From: Arcticibacter eurypsychrophilus
GTDB lineage: Bacteria > Bacteroidota > Bacteroidia > Sphingobacteriales > Sphingobacteriaceae
NCBI RefSeq assembly: GCF_001730525.1
Contig: NZ_MDFN01000005.1
Coordinates: 1-64,000 of the forward strand
Length of the DNA stretch: 64,000 bases
Direction of reading: 5' to 3'
Shown: in pieces, positions 46,600 to 55,272 of the stretch
How the letters are laid out: each line of letters starts with the position of its first letter
How positions within the stretch are numbered: position 1 is the stretch's first letter
Notes under the pieces: model-generated
What the model saw: the letters and a program-made list of their open reading frames with translations, nothing else
Database searches by the model: none
Told to the model about the DNA's origin: nothing
Position numbers and translations under genes: made by a program

Positions 46600-47772
46600 A
46601 TGTTTCCAAACTTATCTCATCTTATCGAATACCTTACAGGTGTCAATATTCCATTACCCATTCAAACATTTGGATTTTTTGTAGCCCTTGCTTTTGTGGC
46701 GGGTTACTGGGCTTTTAGTGAAGATCTGAAGAGAAAAGAGAAGCAGGGTTTAATTCATGCGTTTAAAACTAAGGTAACTATTGGTGAACCTGCATCTACT
46801 TCCGAAATGGTGTTTAATGGTTTTTTTGGCTTTGTACTAGGCTTTAAACTTGTTGATGCCCTATTTAATTATGCTGCTTTTGTAAATGATCCACAGAGCT
46901 TTATTTTGTCTTTGAGGGGAAGTTTTATTGGTGGTATTGTTGTCGGGATTGCGTTTGCTTTCATGGCTTTCAATGATAAAAAGAAGGCTCAACTGCCTAA
47001 ACCTCGGATTGTGGAGGAAATGGTTCATCCTTATCAGTATATGAGTACCCTGATTGTATGGGCTGCGGTATGGGGTTTTCTTGGTGCTAAAATATTTCAT
47101 AACCTGGAGTATTTTGATGATTTTTTGAGGGATCCTATTGGGGGACTGCTTAGTTTTAGTGGCCTCACGTTTTACGGTGGGCTAATTTGTGGTGGTGCTG
47201 CGGTACTATATCTCGCAAATAAAAAGGGTATAAAACCGGTACATATGCTTGATGTGGGTGGACCGGGTATGTTGCTGGCTTATGGAGTGGGTCGAATGGG
47301 ATGCCACATGTCTGGAGATGGCGATTGGGGGATTGAAAATTATAATCCTAAACCTGGTTGGTTAAGTTGGGCGCCTGATTGGGTTTGGTCTTTTAAGTTT
47401 CCGCATAACGTAATCAATGAAGGAATCCCAATTCCTGGATGTGTGGGAAGATACTGCAGTGAACTTCCGGTAGGGGTTTATCCGACTTCTTTTTATGAAT
47501 TTTTTGCTGGTGTAATTCTGTTTTTTGTACTGTGGTCACTTCGTGATAAGATTAAACCGGCGGGTATGATGTTTTCTATCTATCTGATCATCGCTGGAGT
47601 GGAACGATTCTGTTTGGAGTTGATCCGTGTGAATTCGAAGTATCATGTATTGGGATTAGGTTTTACTCAAGCTGAACTAATTTCGATCATAATGGTGATT
47701 CTGGGTATCATGGGAGCGATATGGTCTATTTATAATTATAAAAAGTCATCTCCGGAGATTACTCCTCAATAG
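46600..47772 (+). CDS. lgt: Prolipoprotein diacylglyceryl transferase
   Basis: A 390-residue inner-membrane enzyme that transfers diacylglycerol to the lipobox Cys of prolipoproteins. About seven membrane segments are seen. The essential central signature is present in its Bacteroidota form, [17 protein letters not shown], followed later by YPTSFYEF. It is about 100 residues longer than the E. coli protein, mainly by inserts in the first half. Downstream of mtaB by 27 bases, probably co-transcribed. Confidence 0.92.
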   Translation: MFPNLSHLIEYLTGVNIPLPIQTFGFFVALAFVAGYWAFSEDLKRKEKQGLIHAFKTKVTIGEPASTSEMVFNGFFGFVLGFKLVDALFNYAAFVNDPQSFILSLRGSFIGGIVVGIAFAFMAFNDKKKAQLPKPRIVEEMVHPYQYMSTLIVWAAVWGFLGAKIFHNLEYFDDFLRDPIGGLLSFSGLTFYGGLICGGAAVLYLANKKGIKPVHMLDVGGPGMLLAYGVGRMGCHMSGDGDWGIENYNPKPGWLSWAPDWVWSFKFPHNVINEGIPIPGCVGRYCSELPVGVYPTSFYEFFAGVILFFVLWSLRDKIKPAGMMFSIYLIIAGVERFCLELIRVNSKYHVLGLGFTQAELISIIMVILGIMGAIWSIYNYKKSSPEITPQ

Positions 47773-47847
47773 GATTTTGGGCTCTTTAATTAGGATCTGC
47801 TACAAATGGTCCATGGAGCTCCATTTAAGCATGTTTATTAATAAAAT

Positions 47848-48642
47848 ATGAATTTTGAAGAACTTACGGGTCAGGTTGCTGCATTAGCTAAAACGGTAGG
47901 CGCATTTATCCGTCATGAAGCATTAAGTTTTGATGCGAAAAAAATTGAATACAAAGGGCTTAATGATATGGTTTCTTATGTGGATAAAACTGCTGAAGAA
48001 AAGATTGTTGCGGGTTTAATTAAACTTTTGCCTGGTGCAGGATTTATTACCGAAGAGCAAACGGTTAATAAGGTTTCTGAGGAGTATACCTGGATCGTTG
48101 ATCCTTTGGATGGCACAACAAACTTTATTCATGGTCTGCCTTCTTTTTGTGTGAGCATTGCACTTCAGCAACGTGATGAACTGGTTCTCGGTGTGGTTTA
48201 TGAGATAAACAGGGATGAGTGTTTTTATGCCTGGAAAGATGGTGGGGCTTATTTAAATGGACAGGTCATTCATGTTACGCAGAACAAGGAATTTGCGCAG
48301 TCGCTACTGGCAACAGGTTTTCCATTTTACAACTTTGAAAAGTTAGAGTGTTACATCAATGTGTTTCGCGAGCTTACACAGGTTAGTCATGGTTTGCGAA
48401 GAGTAGGGTCTGCTGCGATGGATCTTGCCTATGTAGCTTGTGGACGGTTTGATGGTTTCTTTGAATATAATTTGAATTCGTACGATATTGCTGCAGGTGT
48501 TATTCTCGTGAGGGAAGCAGGGGGGAAAGTGGTCAACTTTAAAGGAGGGGATGAGTTATTTGACTCAAGGGAACTCATTGCCGGTAATTTATTTATTGCT
48601 CCGGAGTTGTTGCGTGTAATCAGTAAGCATTTTGGAAAGTAA
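47848..48642 (+). CDS. suhB: Inositol monophosphatase family protein (SuhB-like)
   Basis: A 264-residue Mg2+-dependent phosphatase. The metal ligands lie in ITEEQT (Glu69/Glu70), DPLDGTTNF (Asp85, Asp88) and SYDIAAGV. It dephosphorylates inositol phosphates or related sugar phosphates such as histidinol phosphate. The gene follows lgt by 75 bases and is ended by a hairpin shared with nfuA. Confidence 0.9.
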   Translation: MNFEELTGQVAALAKTVGAFIRHEALSFDAKKIEYKGLNDMVSYVDKTAEEKIVAGLIKLLPGAGFITEEQTVNKVSEEYTWIVDPLDGTTNFIHGLPSFCVSIALQQRDELVLGVVYEINRDECFYAWKDGGAYLNGQVIHVTQNKEFAQSLLATGFPFYNFEKLECYINVFRELTQVSHGLRRVGSAAMDLAYVACGRFDGFFEYNLNSYDIAAGVILVREAGGKVVNFKGGDELFDSRELIAGNLFIAPELLRVISKHFGK

Positions 48643-48756
48643 ACAGTGAGATCTTTTAAGGTTTCTGAGTTTTAAAGTATCAGTATCAGTAATTATAACT
48701 TTTGATGTGGGTGCTTTTTCATAGCCAAAGGATTACAAAGAACTTAATAAAATAAG

Positions 48757-48828
48757 TATGGCTTATATTTCAGCGTCAAATGACCAAGCCGTTTTGCTGA
48801 AATAAAAGCCATATTAACATTTTTTTAT
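48757..48828. terminator. Bidirectional terminator between suhB and nfuA
   Basis: Bases 48757-48774 pair with 48796-48813 in 17 of 18 positions; a T-rich run follows on the + side. It lies between two convergent genes. Confidence 0.75.
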
Positions 48829-48903
48829 TTCTTTTTATTCTAATTTTATTCGTCTCTTTATTAGAAAAAGATCTTAAAAATCATATAGATTCTTGTCTCT
48901 AAA

Positions 48904-49461
48904 TTAAAGGGCTTCTGAAACTACTTCTGTTACTTCAGGCACCATCCTTTTTAACAAACTTTCGATTCCTGCTTTCAGTGTATAGGTGGAGGAAGGACAT
49001 CCGCTGCAAGAGCCTCTTAGCTCAACGGTAACCACCCCTTCTTCATATGACTTGTAACTTATGGCTCCACCATCCTGCTCTACAGCAGGGCGAACATAGT
49101 CATGAAGGATTTGCTGGATCTTGATTTCGGTTTCGGATCCCTCGAAAGAGGTGGTTTCATCGGTAACAACTGTCTTGATTTGAATTTCAGATTCTGTAGC
49201 TCCTTTTACAAACTCTTTTAAAATAGGTTCGATATCAGCCCATTCTGCGTCCTCAGTTTTAGTAATGGTAACAAAATTACTAGCGAAAAATACACCGTTT
49301 ACAAAGTTGAACTTAAACAGCTCTTTTGCAAATGGAGATAATTCAGCACTTTCTTTAGTTGGATAATCACTACTTCCGTTAAGTAAAAGCTTGTTTACCA
49401 AAAACTTCATAGACGCCGGATTAGGTGTCGTTTCGGTATATACGTTTATATTTATTGCCAT
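48904..49461 (-). CDS. nfuA: NifU-like iron-sulfur carrier (Nfu)
   Basis: A 185-residue Fe-S carrier with an N-terminal Nfu_N domain (YTETTPNPASMKFLVN, about 7-90) and a C-terminal NifU domain (about 112-185) with the cluster-binding SCSGCPSS, Cys152 and Cys155. It delivers 4Fe-4S clusters to client proteins, plausibly including the complex I and molybdenum hydroxylase subunits of this genome. Single gene. Confidence 0.92.
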   Translation of the reverse strand: MAININVYTETTPNPASMKFLVNKLLLNGSSDYPTKESAELSPFAKELFKFNFVNGVFFASNFVTITKTEDAEWADIEPILKEFVKGATESEIQIKTVVTDETTSFEGSETEIKIQQILHDYVRPAVEQDGGAISYKSYEEGVVTVELRGSCSGCPSSTYTLKAGIESLLKRMVPEVTEVVSEAL

Positions 49462-49570
49462 GGGATATGTTTCTACTACAAAAATATCAAAATAACTTAT
49501 CGAATTATCATTCTGATCGCTTTTTACGTGTGGATGACCCAGATTTGCAGGGCTTTCGGACTTGTTTTAT

Positions 49571-50914
49571 TTAGATGCCGACATAGGTAAGGGGACTAAT
49601 TTTCCTGATTTCTTCTTTAACACTTTCTGAAACATTTAAAGTTGATACAAAATTAGCTATCGTATTTGCGCTTACTTTTTCGTTGGTTCGTGTTAACTCT
49701 TTTAAAGCTTCATAAGGGTTCGGGTAGCCCTCCCTTCTTAAAATAGTTTGAATGGCTTCCGCTGCAACTGCCCAGTTTTCGTTAAGATGTCTTTCGATGA
49801 CACTCTGATTTAACAATAATTTACCAAGTCCTTTGAGGGTAGATTTAATGGCAATCAAGGTATGAGCGATGGGAACTCCAACATTACGGAGCACTGTAGA
49901 ATCGGTCAGATCCCGTTGGAGTCGAGAGACTGGTAGTTTAGCTGCAAAGTGTTCAAATAATGCGTTAGCGATGCCTACGTTACCCTCAGAGTTTTCAAAA
50001 TCTATTGGGTTAACTTTATGAGGCATAGCAGACGATCCGATTTCACCGGCTTTGATCTTTTGGCCGAAATAATTCATCATGATATACATCCACATATCGC
50101 GATTTAAATCAAGTATGATATTATTAATGCGCTTAAAGGCGTCGCAGTGAGCGGCAAAATTATCGTAGTGCTCAATTTGTGTGGTGTATTGAGAGCGATT
50201 TAATTTCAACTCATCGTTAACAAAGTTATCCGCAAACTGCTTCCAATTTATTTCCGGATAAGCAACATGATGGGCATTAAAGTTACCGGTAGCTCCACCA
50301 AATTTAGCTGAAAAGGGGATATGCTTGAATTGTTTTAGCTGTGCTTCAATGCGTTCAACAAAAACATAGATTTCTTTGCCAAGACGTGTTGGAGAGGCAG
50401 CCTGTCCGTGGGTGTGAGCGAGCATAGGGATGTTCTCCCAAGTTGCAGCAAGCTCTTTAAGTTTAGCAAGCAATTCATCTACAGCCGGAAGATAGGATTG
50501 TTCTACAGCAAGTTTAAATGAGTATGGAATTGCGGTATTGTTGATGTCTTGGGATGTAAGTCCAAAGTGTATAAATTCTTTGTAAGCATGAAGATCTAGC
50601 TTGTCAAACACTTCTTTAATAAAGTATTCTACTGCTTTAACATCATGATTGGTGATGCTTTCTATATCTTTTACCCGTTGAGCATCAGCTTCAGTAAAGT
50701 TTTCGTAAATGGTTTTTAATGCGACATATTTACCGGCTGGAAAATCTTTCAGAGGAGGGAGAGGAATGGAACATAATTTTATAAAGTACTCCACTTCAAT
50801 AAATACTCTATAACGTATTAGAGCAGCTTCAGAAAAATAGGCAGAAAGTTCGCGAGTTGCTTTATTATATCGACCATCTACAGGGGAAATGGCACTTAAT
50901 GAAGTTAATATCAT
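49571..50914 (-). CDS. purB: Adenylosuccinate lyase
   Basis: A 447-residue cytoplasmic lyase in purine synthesis, releasing fumarate from SAICAR and adenylosuccinate. The superfamily signature GSSAMPHKVNPIDFEN holds the catalytic Ser loop. The N-terminus LTSLSAISPVDGRYN is typical of the longer E. coli-like form. Monocistronic. Confidence 0.96.
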   Translation of the reverse strand: MILTSLSAISPVDGRYNKATRELSAYFSEAALIRYRVFIEVEYFIKLCSIPLPPLKDFPAGKYVALKTIYENFTEADAQRVKDIESITNHDVKAVEYFIKEVFDKLDLHAYKEFIHFGLTSQDINNTAIPYSFKLAVEQSYLPAVDELLAKLKELAATWENIPMLAHTHGQAASPTRLGKEIYVFVERIEAQLKQFKHIPFSAKFGGATGNFNAHHVAYPEINWKQFADNFVNDELKLNRSQYTTQIEHYDNFAAHCDAFKRINNIILDLNRDMWMYIMMNYFGQKIKAGEIGSSAMPHKVNPIDFENSEGNVGIANALFEHFAAKLPVSRLQRDLTDSTVLRNVGVPIAHTLIAIKSTLKGLGKLLLNQSVIERHLNENWAVAAEAIQTILRREGYPNPYEALKELTRTNEKVSANTIANFVSTLNVSESVKEEIRKISPLTYVGI

Positions 50915-51204
50915 GTTTTATTTTTGGCAAAGTTAATCTTTCCGGATGAAAGCTTAAATAGTATTTGTTTATTAATGAGTATTACAAAGGTAACCTTTGG
51001 CGTATAATCCGGGGAATACTGTTGGTACTGCAACTTTAATATGTTATTAAAAATCAATAGTGTTCGGGACTTGGTAGTAAAGTTTTAAGCAGGTAAATGT
51101 ATTTTTTTTATCACTAATTTTAGAAACACCTATTAGTTCATCTTTATAGAAGTAAATGACTTGTGATGGTATGATATAATCTGTTATAGTAAATAATATA
51201 AGAC
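50915..51204. other. Intergenic region upstream of purB
   Basis: No supported gene. It contains a palindromic AAAGGTAACCTTT at 50987-50999. This resembles the -35 part of the ECF promoters further right, but without the matching GTAT at the right distance. Confidence 0.4.
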
Positions 51205-51240
51205 AAAAAAAATGCAACTAATCTGTTGATTAATTGCATT
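51205..51240 (-). terminator. Terminator after the first small lipoprotein gene
   Basis: A 12-bp stem (51211-51222 with 51229-51240), fully paired on the minus-strand RNA with one G-U pair, followed on that strand by at least six U. Confidence 0.8.
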
Positions 51241-51274
51241 ACATTGAATCTTAGAAAGACCAATAATTTAGTTC

Positions 51275-51481
51275 TTATTTAACTGAATCAACAGTAGCAT
51301 CTGCTGCAGAGTCAATAGTATCAGTTTTAGCTGTAGCGCTAGAGTCGATAGAATCAATGCTAGCTGATGCGTTAGAATCGATAGAATCAGCAGTACTGCT
51401 ATCAGTTTTAGTTGAATTACAAGCAGCTGCAGAAAGAGTAATAGCTAGAGCTAAGAAGCCGAATTTAAATAGATTTTTCAT
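51275..51481 (-). CDS. Tiny Ser/Asp/Ala-rich lipoprotein A
   Basis: A 68-residue lipoprotein. The signal peptide MKNLFKFGFLALAITLSAAAC ends in Cys21; after the Cys the mature part is only 48 residues, almost all Ser, Asp, Thr, Ala and Ile in a loose repeat of DSIDS type. Such a chain is probably disordered and acidic. It shares the signal peptide and the motif CNSTK with the neighbour at 51593-51781, so the two arose by duplication. Its promoter matches that of the divergent ECF sigma gene. Function unknown. Confidence 0.8.
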   Translation of the reverse strand: MKNLFKFGFLALAITLSAAACNSTKTDSSTADSIDSNASASIDSIDSSATAKTDTIDSAADATVDSVK

Positions 51482-51508
51482 ATTTATTTTTTTAATAGTT
51501 TATCGTTA

Positions 51509-51533
51509 ATACCAAAGTTTTCAAAAGGTAACC
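51509..51533 (-). promoter_or_regulatory. ECF-type promoter of lipoprotein A
   Basis: On the minus strand GGTTAC (51533-51528), 15 bases, then GTATTAA from 51512. Identical elements and spacing occur before lipoprotein B and before the ECF sigma gene. Confidence 0.72.
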
Positions 51534-51541
51534 TTTATAAA

Positions 51542-51578
51542 AAACAAAAACTTTGAGTATGAGTCAAAGTTTTTGTTT
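51542..51578. terminator. Terminator between the two lipoprotein genes
   Basis: A 15-bp perfect stem (51542-51556 with 51564-51578) with A- and T-rich ends, 15 bases past the stop of lipoprotein B on the minus strand. It separates the two transcripts, so each needs its own promoter. Confidence 0.8.
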
Positions 51579-51592
51579 CAAGGGTAAGTGAA

Positions 51593-51781
51593 TTACATGC
51601 CAGTTGAGTCAGCAGCTGCTGAATCAATAACTGCAGTAGTATCAGATAACATTGTAGTATCAGTTGTAGCAGAATCTACAGATGTAGAGTCAGTACCATT
51701 TTCAACTTTAGTAGAGTTACATGCAGATGCTGATAAAGTGATTGCTAATGCAATGAAACCGAATTTTACTAGATTTTTCAT
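51593..51781 (-). CDS. Tiny Ser/Thr/Asp-rich lipoprotein B
   Basis: A 62-residue lipoprotein from ATG 51781. The signal peptide MKNLVKFGFIALAITLSASAC ends in Cys21; the mature part of 42 residues is rich in Thr, Ser, Asp and Ala and likely disordered. The upstream in-frame codons are not used because the paralogue starts at the same MKNL. Divergent from the ECF sigma gene, with the same promoter elements. It may be a sensor, a protease substrate or an envelope stress product; this is inference from context. Confidence 0.8.
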   Translation of the reverse strand: MKNLVKFGFIALAITLSASACNSTKVENGTDSTSVDSATTDTTMLSDTTAVIDSAAADSTGM

Positions 51782-51819
51782 CTTGGTGATTATTATTAAT
51801 TTAAACAATTTACAGATTA

Positions 51820-51844
51820 ATACTTAAGATTGTAAAAAGTAACC
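51820..51844 (-). promoter_or_regulatory. ECF-type promoter of lipoprotein B
   Basis: On the minus strand GGTTAC (51844-51839), 15 bases, then GTATTAA from 51823. The predicted 5' leader is about 30 bases. Confidence 0.72.
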
Positions 51845-51889
51845 CATGGGATTGAATATATTTTTTATTTATTATTTCATTTATCATTG

Positions 51890-51915
51890 GGTTACAAATT
51901 TCATAATTAAGTATA
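51890..51915 (+). promoter_or_regulatory. ECF-type promoter of the sigma factor gene
   Basis: GGTTAC (51890-51895), 15 bases, then GTATA (51911-51915). This matches the two lipoprotein promoters exactly in the -35 part and spacing, which suggests autoregulation. It lies so close to the GTG start at 51920 that the mRNA may have almost no leader. Confidence 0.7.
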
Positions 51916-51919
51916 AATA

Positions 51920-52486
51920 GTGAGCAGAGAGGTAAAAAGGTTTGAACCAAGTGATAATGAGGTTATACTTGGAATTCTTAATGACTCGAAAGGCGTTCTG
52001 GATAAATTGTACGAGGCATATTTTCCAATGATTTTACAACTTGTTGTCATGAACAATGGAAATGATGATGATGCCAAAGATATATTTCAGGAGTCTGTTA
52101 TCGTTCTTTACAATAAAGTTAAAAAAGGGGACTTTGTACTGAATAGTAAATTGAAAACTTTTATTTATTCAGTTTGCAGAAGGCTTTGGTTAAAAAGGCT
52201 ATCTCAAAAGAGTCGGGTAACGGGTAATATAGTTGATTTTGAAGAGGTGCTCTCTGTAGAAGATGATATTGAGCAACATGAAGAGAGGGATAAACAGTTT
52301 GATTTAATGGAACTTGCTCTAGGTCGTCTTGGTGAACCTTGTAAAACGATTATAGAGGATTTTTATATGAATAGTAAGTCAATGCAAGATATATGTGAAA
52401 AGTTTGGTTATACCAATGCAGATAATGCAAAAAACCAAAAGTACAAATGCCTGCAACGCTTGAAAAAGTTATTTTTTCAAGCATAA
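51920..52486 (+). CDS. ECF RNA polymerase sigma factor
   Basis: A 188-residue group IV sigma factor. Region 2 is seen at about 20-95 (LDKLYEAYFPMILQL and DAKDIFQESVIVLYNKV), and region 4 at about 125-188 (CKTIIEDFYMNSKSMQDICEKFGYTNADNAKNQKYKCLQRLKK), the HTH that reads the -35 element. The GTG at 51920 is the only upstream start that keeps region 2 whole; the next ATG (52028) would cut it. It is followed after ten bases by a probable anti-sigma/protease fusion and is divergent from two small lipoproteins with the same promoter pattern. Confidence 0.88.
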   Translation: MSREVKRFEPSDNEVILGILNDSKGVLDKLYEAYFPMILQLVVMNNGNDDDAKDIFQESVIVLYNKVKKGDFVLNSKLKTFIYSVCRRLWLKRLSQKSRVTGNIVDFEEVLSVEDDIEQHEERDKQFDLMELALGRLGEPCKTIIEDFYMNSKSMQDICEKFGYTNADNAKNQKYKCLQRLKKLFFQA

Positions 52487-52496
52487 TCAATAAACA

Positions 52497-53594
52497 ATGG
52501 ACATAACTGAACAAATTGAAGCTTATTTGATGAATGAAATGTCTGATGAAGAATCAGCTGCATTTGAGCAGTCAAGGGCTATAGATCCTTCTTTAGACCG
52601 GAAGGTGGTCCTGCATGAGCAATTTATGAAGCAAATAAAAGAGTATGGGGAGCATCGAAAGTTGATTTCCGATATGAATGCAATACATGCTCGATTAGAT
52701 ATTTCTGCCATTCGCGAAGAGGTTATTCCTACATCGGTAAAAATGAAGGTATTATGGAAAAAGTATCATTCTAATGTTGCTGTAGCGGCTTCTATAGCTA
52801 TATTGGCTGTCTTAACTACTTTATTGTCTACAGGATCTTTCAATCAGGCCACTTCTATCAGATCAGATTATAATGCCTTAAGAAGAGAATGGAGCAGAGA
52901 CATCAATACGAAGGTTAAGCGCTCCCAAAATGAAATCTTACAAAATATTAATGCCTCTTCAAAAAGCCCATCTACTCCTTCTTTATTTAGTGGTACCGGG
53001 TTTGCATTAAATACAGATGGTTACGTTATAACTAACTATCACGTGGTTAAGGGTGCTGATTCTGTATATATTCAAGATAACGATGGTATTTCTTATAAAG
53101 CGACAACGGTATATATTCATCCTTCTTACGATATCGCAGTCTTAAAAGTGATTGATCCTTCTTTTAAAACATTACGATCTTTACCATATTCTTTCAAGAA
53201 ATCAGGCTCTGATCTGGGGGTTGATGTATACACACTTGGTTACCCGAAAGATGACCTTACTTATACCCGAGGTTACTTAAGTTCTATGAGCGGTTATGCT
53301 GGTGATACGATTGCTTATCAGGTAGATATTTCTGTAAATGGTGGTAATAGCGGAGGCCCTTTATTGGATAGCAAAGGAAATGTAGTTGGTATTGTTAATG
53401 CAAAACAGGACAAGACAGATGGTGCTTCATTTGCGATAAAGTCAGCGTATTTATTAGAGGCTATACAAGCTATGCCTAAAGATAGTTTAGGCAGAAAGGT
53501 TATATTGAACACTAAAAATACGCTATCTTCATTGAGTAGAGGTGATCAGATTAAAAGGATTGAGAATTATATTTACATGGTTAAGGTTTACTAG
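52497..53594 (+). CDS. Membrane-anchored trypsin/HtrA-like protease with anti-sigma-like N-terminus
   Basis: A 365-residue protein with three parts. Residues 1-90 are helical, acidic and cytoplasmic, and look like the N-terminus of Bacteroidota anti-sigma factors (DITEQIEAYLMNEMSDEE). One membrane segment lies at about 92-112. After a linker, residues 160-330 form a chymotrypsin-fold protease with an intact triad: His182 (NYHVV), Asp212 (YDIAVLK) and Ser285 (NGGNSGGPLL). No PDZ domain is present. Position directly behind the ECF sigma gene supports a role in holding that sigma factor and linking its release to a periplasmic proteolytic event. The protease call is firm; the anti-sigma part is inference. 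Confidence 0.85.
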   Translation: MDITEQIEAYLMNEMSDEESAAFEQSRAIDPSLDRKVVLHEQFMKQIKEYGEHRKLISDMNAIHARLDISAIREEVIPTSVKMKVLWKKYHSNVAVAASIAILAVLTTLLSTGSFNQATSIRSDYNALRREWSRDINTKVKRSQNEILQNINASSKSPSTPSLFSGTGFALNTDGYVITNYHVVKGADSVYIQDNDGISYKATTVYIHPSYDIAVLKVIDPSFKTLRSLPYSFKKSGSDLGVDVYTLGYPKDDLTYTRGYLSSMSGYAGDTIAYQVDISVNGGNSGGPLLDSKGNVVGIVNAKQDKTDGASFAIKSAYLLEAIQAMPKDSLGRKVILNTKNTLSSLSRGDQIKRIENYIYMVKVY

Positions 53595-53598
53595 TCCA

Positions 53599-54774
53599 TT
53601 ATCGGTCTAGTTCTCCTAAAACGATGTCTACAGAGCCAATAATAGCCACCATATCTGCAATTAATACGCCTCTGGAAATCTCTGAAATGACAGATAAGTT
53701 GCAAAAGCTGGGTGCTCTAGCTTTAACCCGCTTAGGGATTTCAGTCTTTCCATCGGTGATGAAATAAAAGCCTAATTCACCCCTTGGATTTTCTGCTCTC
53801 ACATAATAATCCTGGGCTTTAGGAATGATCTTTTTAGGTAGCTTAGCTCTCGGGTCAAAATCAGGCGTTCTTTTTAAATCGGTTTGTAAGCGCTCCAGGC
53901 ATTGACTTATTATATGTACAGATTCTTTTATTTCGTCGGTACGAACTTTGAATCTGTCCCAACAATCTCCTGTAGTACCCATTTCTCCTTTACCTACGGG
54001 GATTTCAAATTCCAGTTCCGGATATGCGGAATATTCATCAACTCTTCTAAGATCCCATTTTAAACCTGATCCACGTAACATGGGTCCTGAACATCCATAG
54101 TTTACAGCTGTTTGAAGTGGCAATATTCCTACATTTGCGGTGCGCGATATAAATATTTGATTGCCAGTAAGCAGTTCGTTTAACTCGTTCATCTTGGGTT
54201 TAAAATACGCAATAAATTCCTTGCATCTTTCTTCAAAACCAACAGGCAGATCGTAAAAAAGACCACCTACCCAGATATAGTTGTATAACATGCGGGAACC
54301 TGATGCCCACTCTAGCATATTCATAATATGTTCCCTGTCTCTAAAACACCAAAGAAAGGGAGTAAAGGCTCCTATATCAATACCATAAGTGCCTAAAGCG
54401 ATGAGATGAGAGCCAATACGGTTTAACTCGCATACCAGGACCCTGATGTATTCGATGCGCTTAGGAATGTCGCCATCTATACCCAGCATTTTTTCTACAC
54501 CCATGACCCAGGCATGACTACTATTCATCGAAGCGAGATAATCTAGCCGATCTACAAATGGAATAGTTTGTTGGTAAGTGAGATTTTCAGCATGCTTCTC
54601 AAAACAACGATGAAGATAACCTACATGTGGAATTACTTCTTTTACAATCTCTCCATCAGTAATCAGTTCTAAACGAAGTACACCATGAGTGGAGGGATGC
54701 TGAGGGCCCATATTGAGAATCATTTCTGTTGGCTCAATATTAGATATGAGTTTTTGATAGCGCGTTGATTCCAT
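53599..54774 (-). CDS. nuoD: NADH-quinone oxidoreductase subunit D
   Basis: A 391-residue 49-kDa-type subunit of complex I, in the peripheral arm by the quinone site. Family features are [13 protein letters not shown] (about 22-34) and the C-terminal [33 protein letters not shown] with the final Arg. Its start overlaps the nuoC stop by one base (TAATG). It is the last gene of pdxH-nuoC-nuoD; nuoE to nuoN are not in the window. Confidence 0.96.
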   Translation of the reverse strand: MESTRYQKLISNIEPTEMILNMGPQHPSTHGVLRLELITDGEIVKEVIPHVGYLHRCFEKHAENLTYQQTIPFVDRLDYLASMNSSHAWVMGVEKMLGIDGDIPKRIEYIRVLVCELNRIGSHLIALGTYGIDIGAFTPFLWCFRDREHIMNMLEWASGSRMLYNYIWVGGLFYDLPVGFEERCKEFIAYFKPKMNELNELLTGNQIFISRTANVGILPLQTAVNYGCSGPMLRGSGLKWDLRRVDEYSAYPELEFEIPVGKGEMGTTGDCWDRFKVRTDEIKESVHIISQCLERLQTDLKRTPDFDPRAKLPKKIIPKAQDYYVRAENPRGELGFYFITDGKTEIPKRVKARAPSFCNLSVISEISRGVLIADMVAIIGSVDIVLGELDR

Positions 54775-55271
54775 TAGTCGACCTTAATACCGTTGTAATA
54801 TTCTTGTACTTTATAATCTTTGCGTAAGGGGTAACCTTCCCAGTCATCAGGCAATAATATTCTTCGCAAATCAGGGTGTTTTTCAAACCTGATACCAAGC
54901 AGGTCATATGCTTCCCGTTCATGCCATTCTGCGGCTTTCCAAACATCCGTAACCGTTTGAAAAGATGGAAGTTCATCTCTGCTTCGATCATGATACTGCT
55001 TGACCTTTAAAGTAAGTGTAGTTTTGTAAGGAAGTGATGCCAGATGATAAACAATTCCGAATATATTCTCATCCACACCATAATCTATGCCGCTAAGGCA
55101 AGAAAGATAGTCAAACCAGGTCTTTTCGTTGTCTCTTAACTCTAAGCAAATCGCTGCAATAGATTTAGATGCAATAATTAAAGCCGGCTGATGTCCATTG
55201 GGCTCCTCCTGTACAATTACTTCTTGCCCAAATTTTGCTATAAGTAATTCTTTTACTTCTTCAAAAGTCAT
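54774..55271 (-). CDS. nuoC: NADH-quinone oxidoreductase subunit C
   Basis: A 165-residue 30-kDa-type complex I subunit. The signature [29 protein letters not shown] followed by GYPLRKDY is clear. It is separate from nuoD, not fused as in E. coli. It starts one base after the pdxH stop. Confidence 0.95.
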   Translation of the reverse strand: MTFEEVKELLIAKFGQEVIVQEEPNGHQPALIIASKSIAAICLELRDNEKTWFDYLSCLSGIDYGVDENIFGIVYHLASLPYKTTLTLKVKQYHDRSRDELPSFQTVTDVWKAAEWHEREAYDLLGIRFEKHPDLRRILLPDDWEGYPLRKDYKVQEYYNGIKVD

Positions 55272-55272
55272 T

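Noticed and set aside
50987-50999. AAAGGTAACCTTT palindrome upstream of purB as a fourth ECF promoter
   Set aside because: The GGTTAC box is present on the minus strand, but 15 bases on the sequence is TAATAAA, not GTAT, so the promoter pattern is incomplete.
51588-51827. 79-codon plus-strand open frame opposite lipoprotein B
   Set aside because: It is an antisense shadow created by the biased Ser/Asp/Thr codons of the lipoprotein gene.
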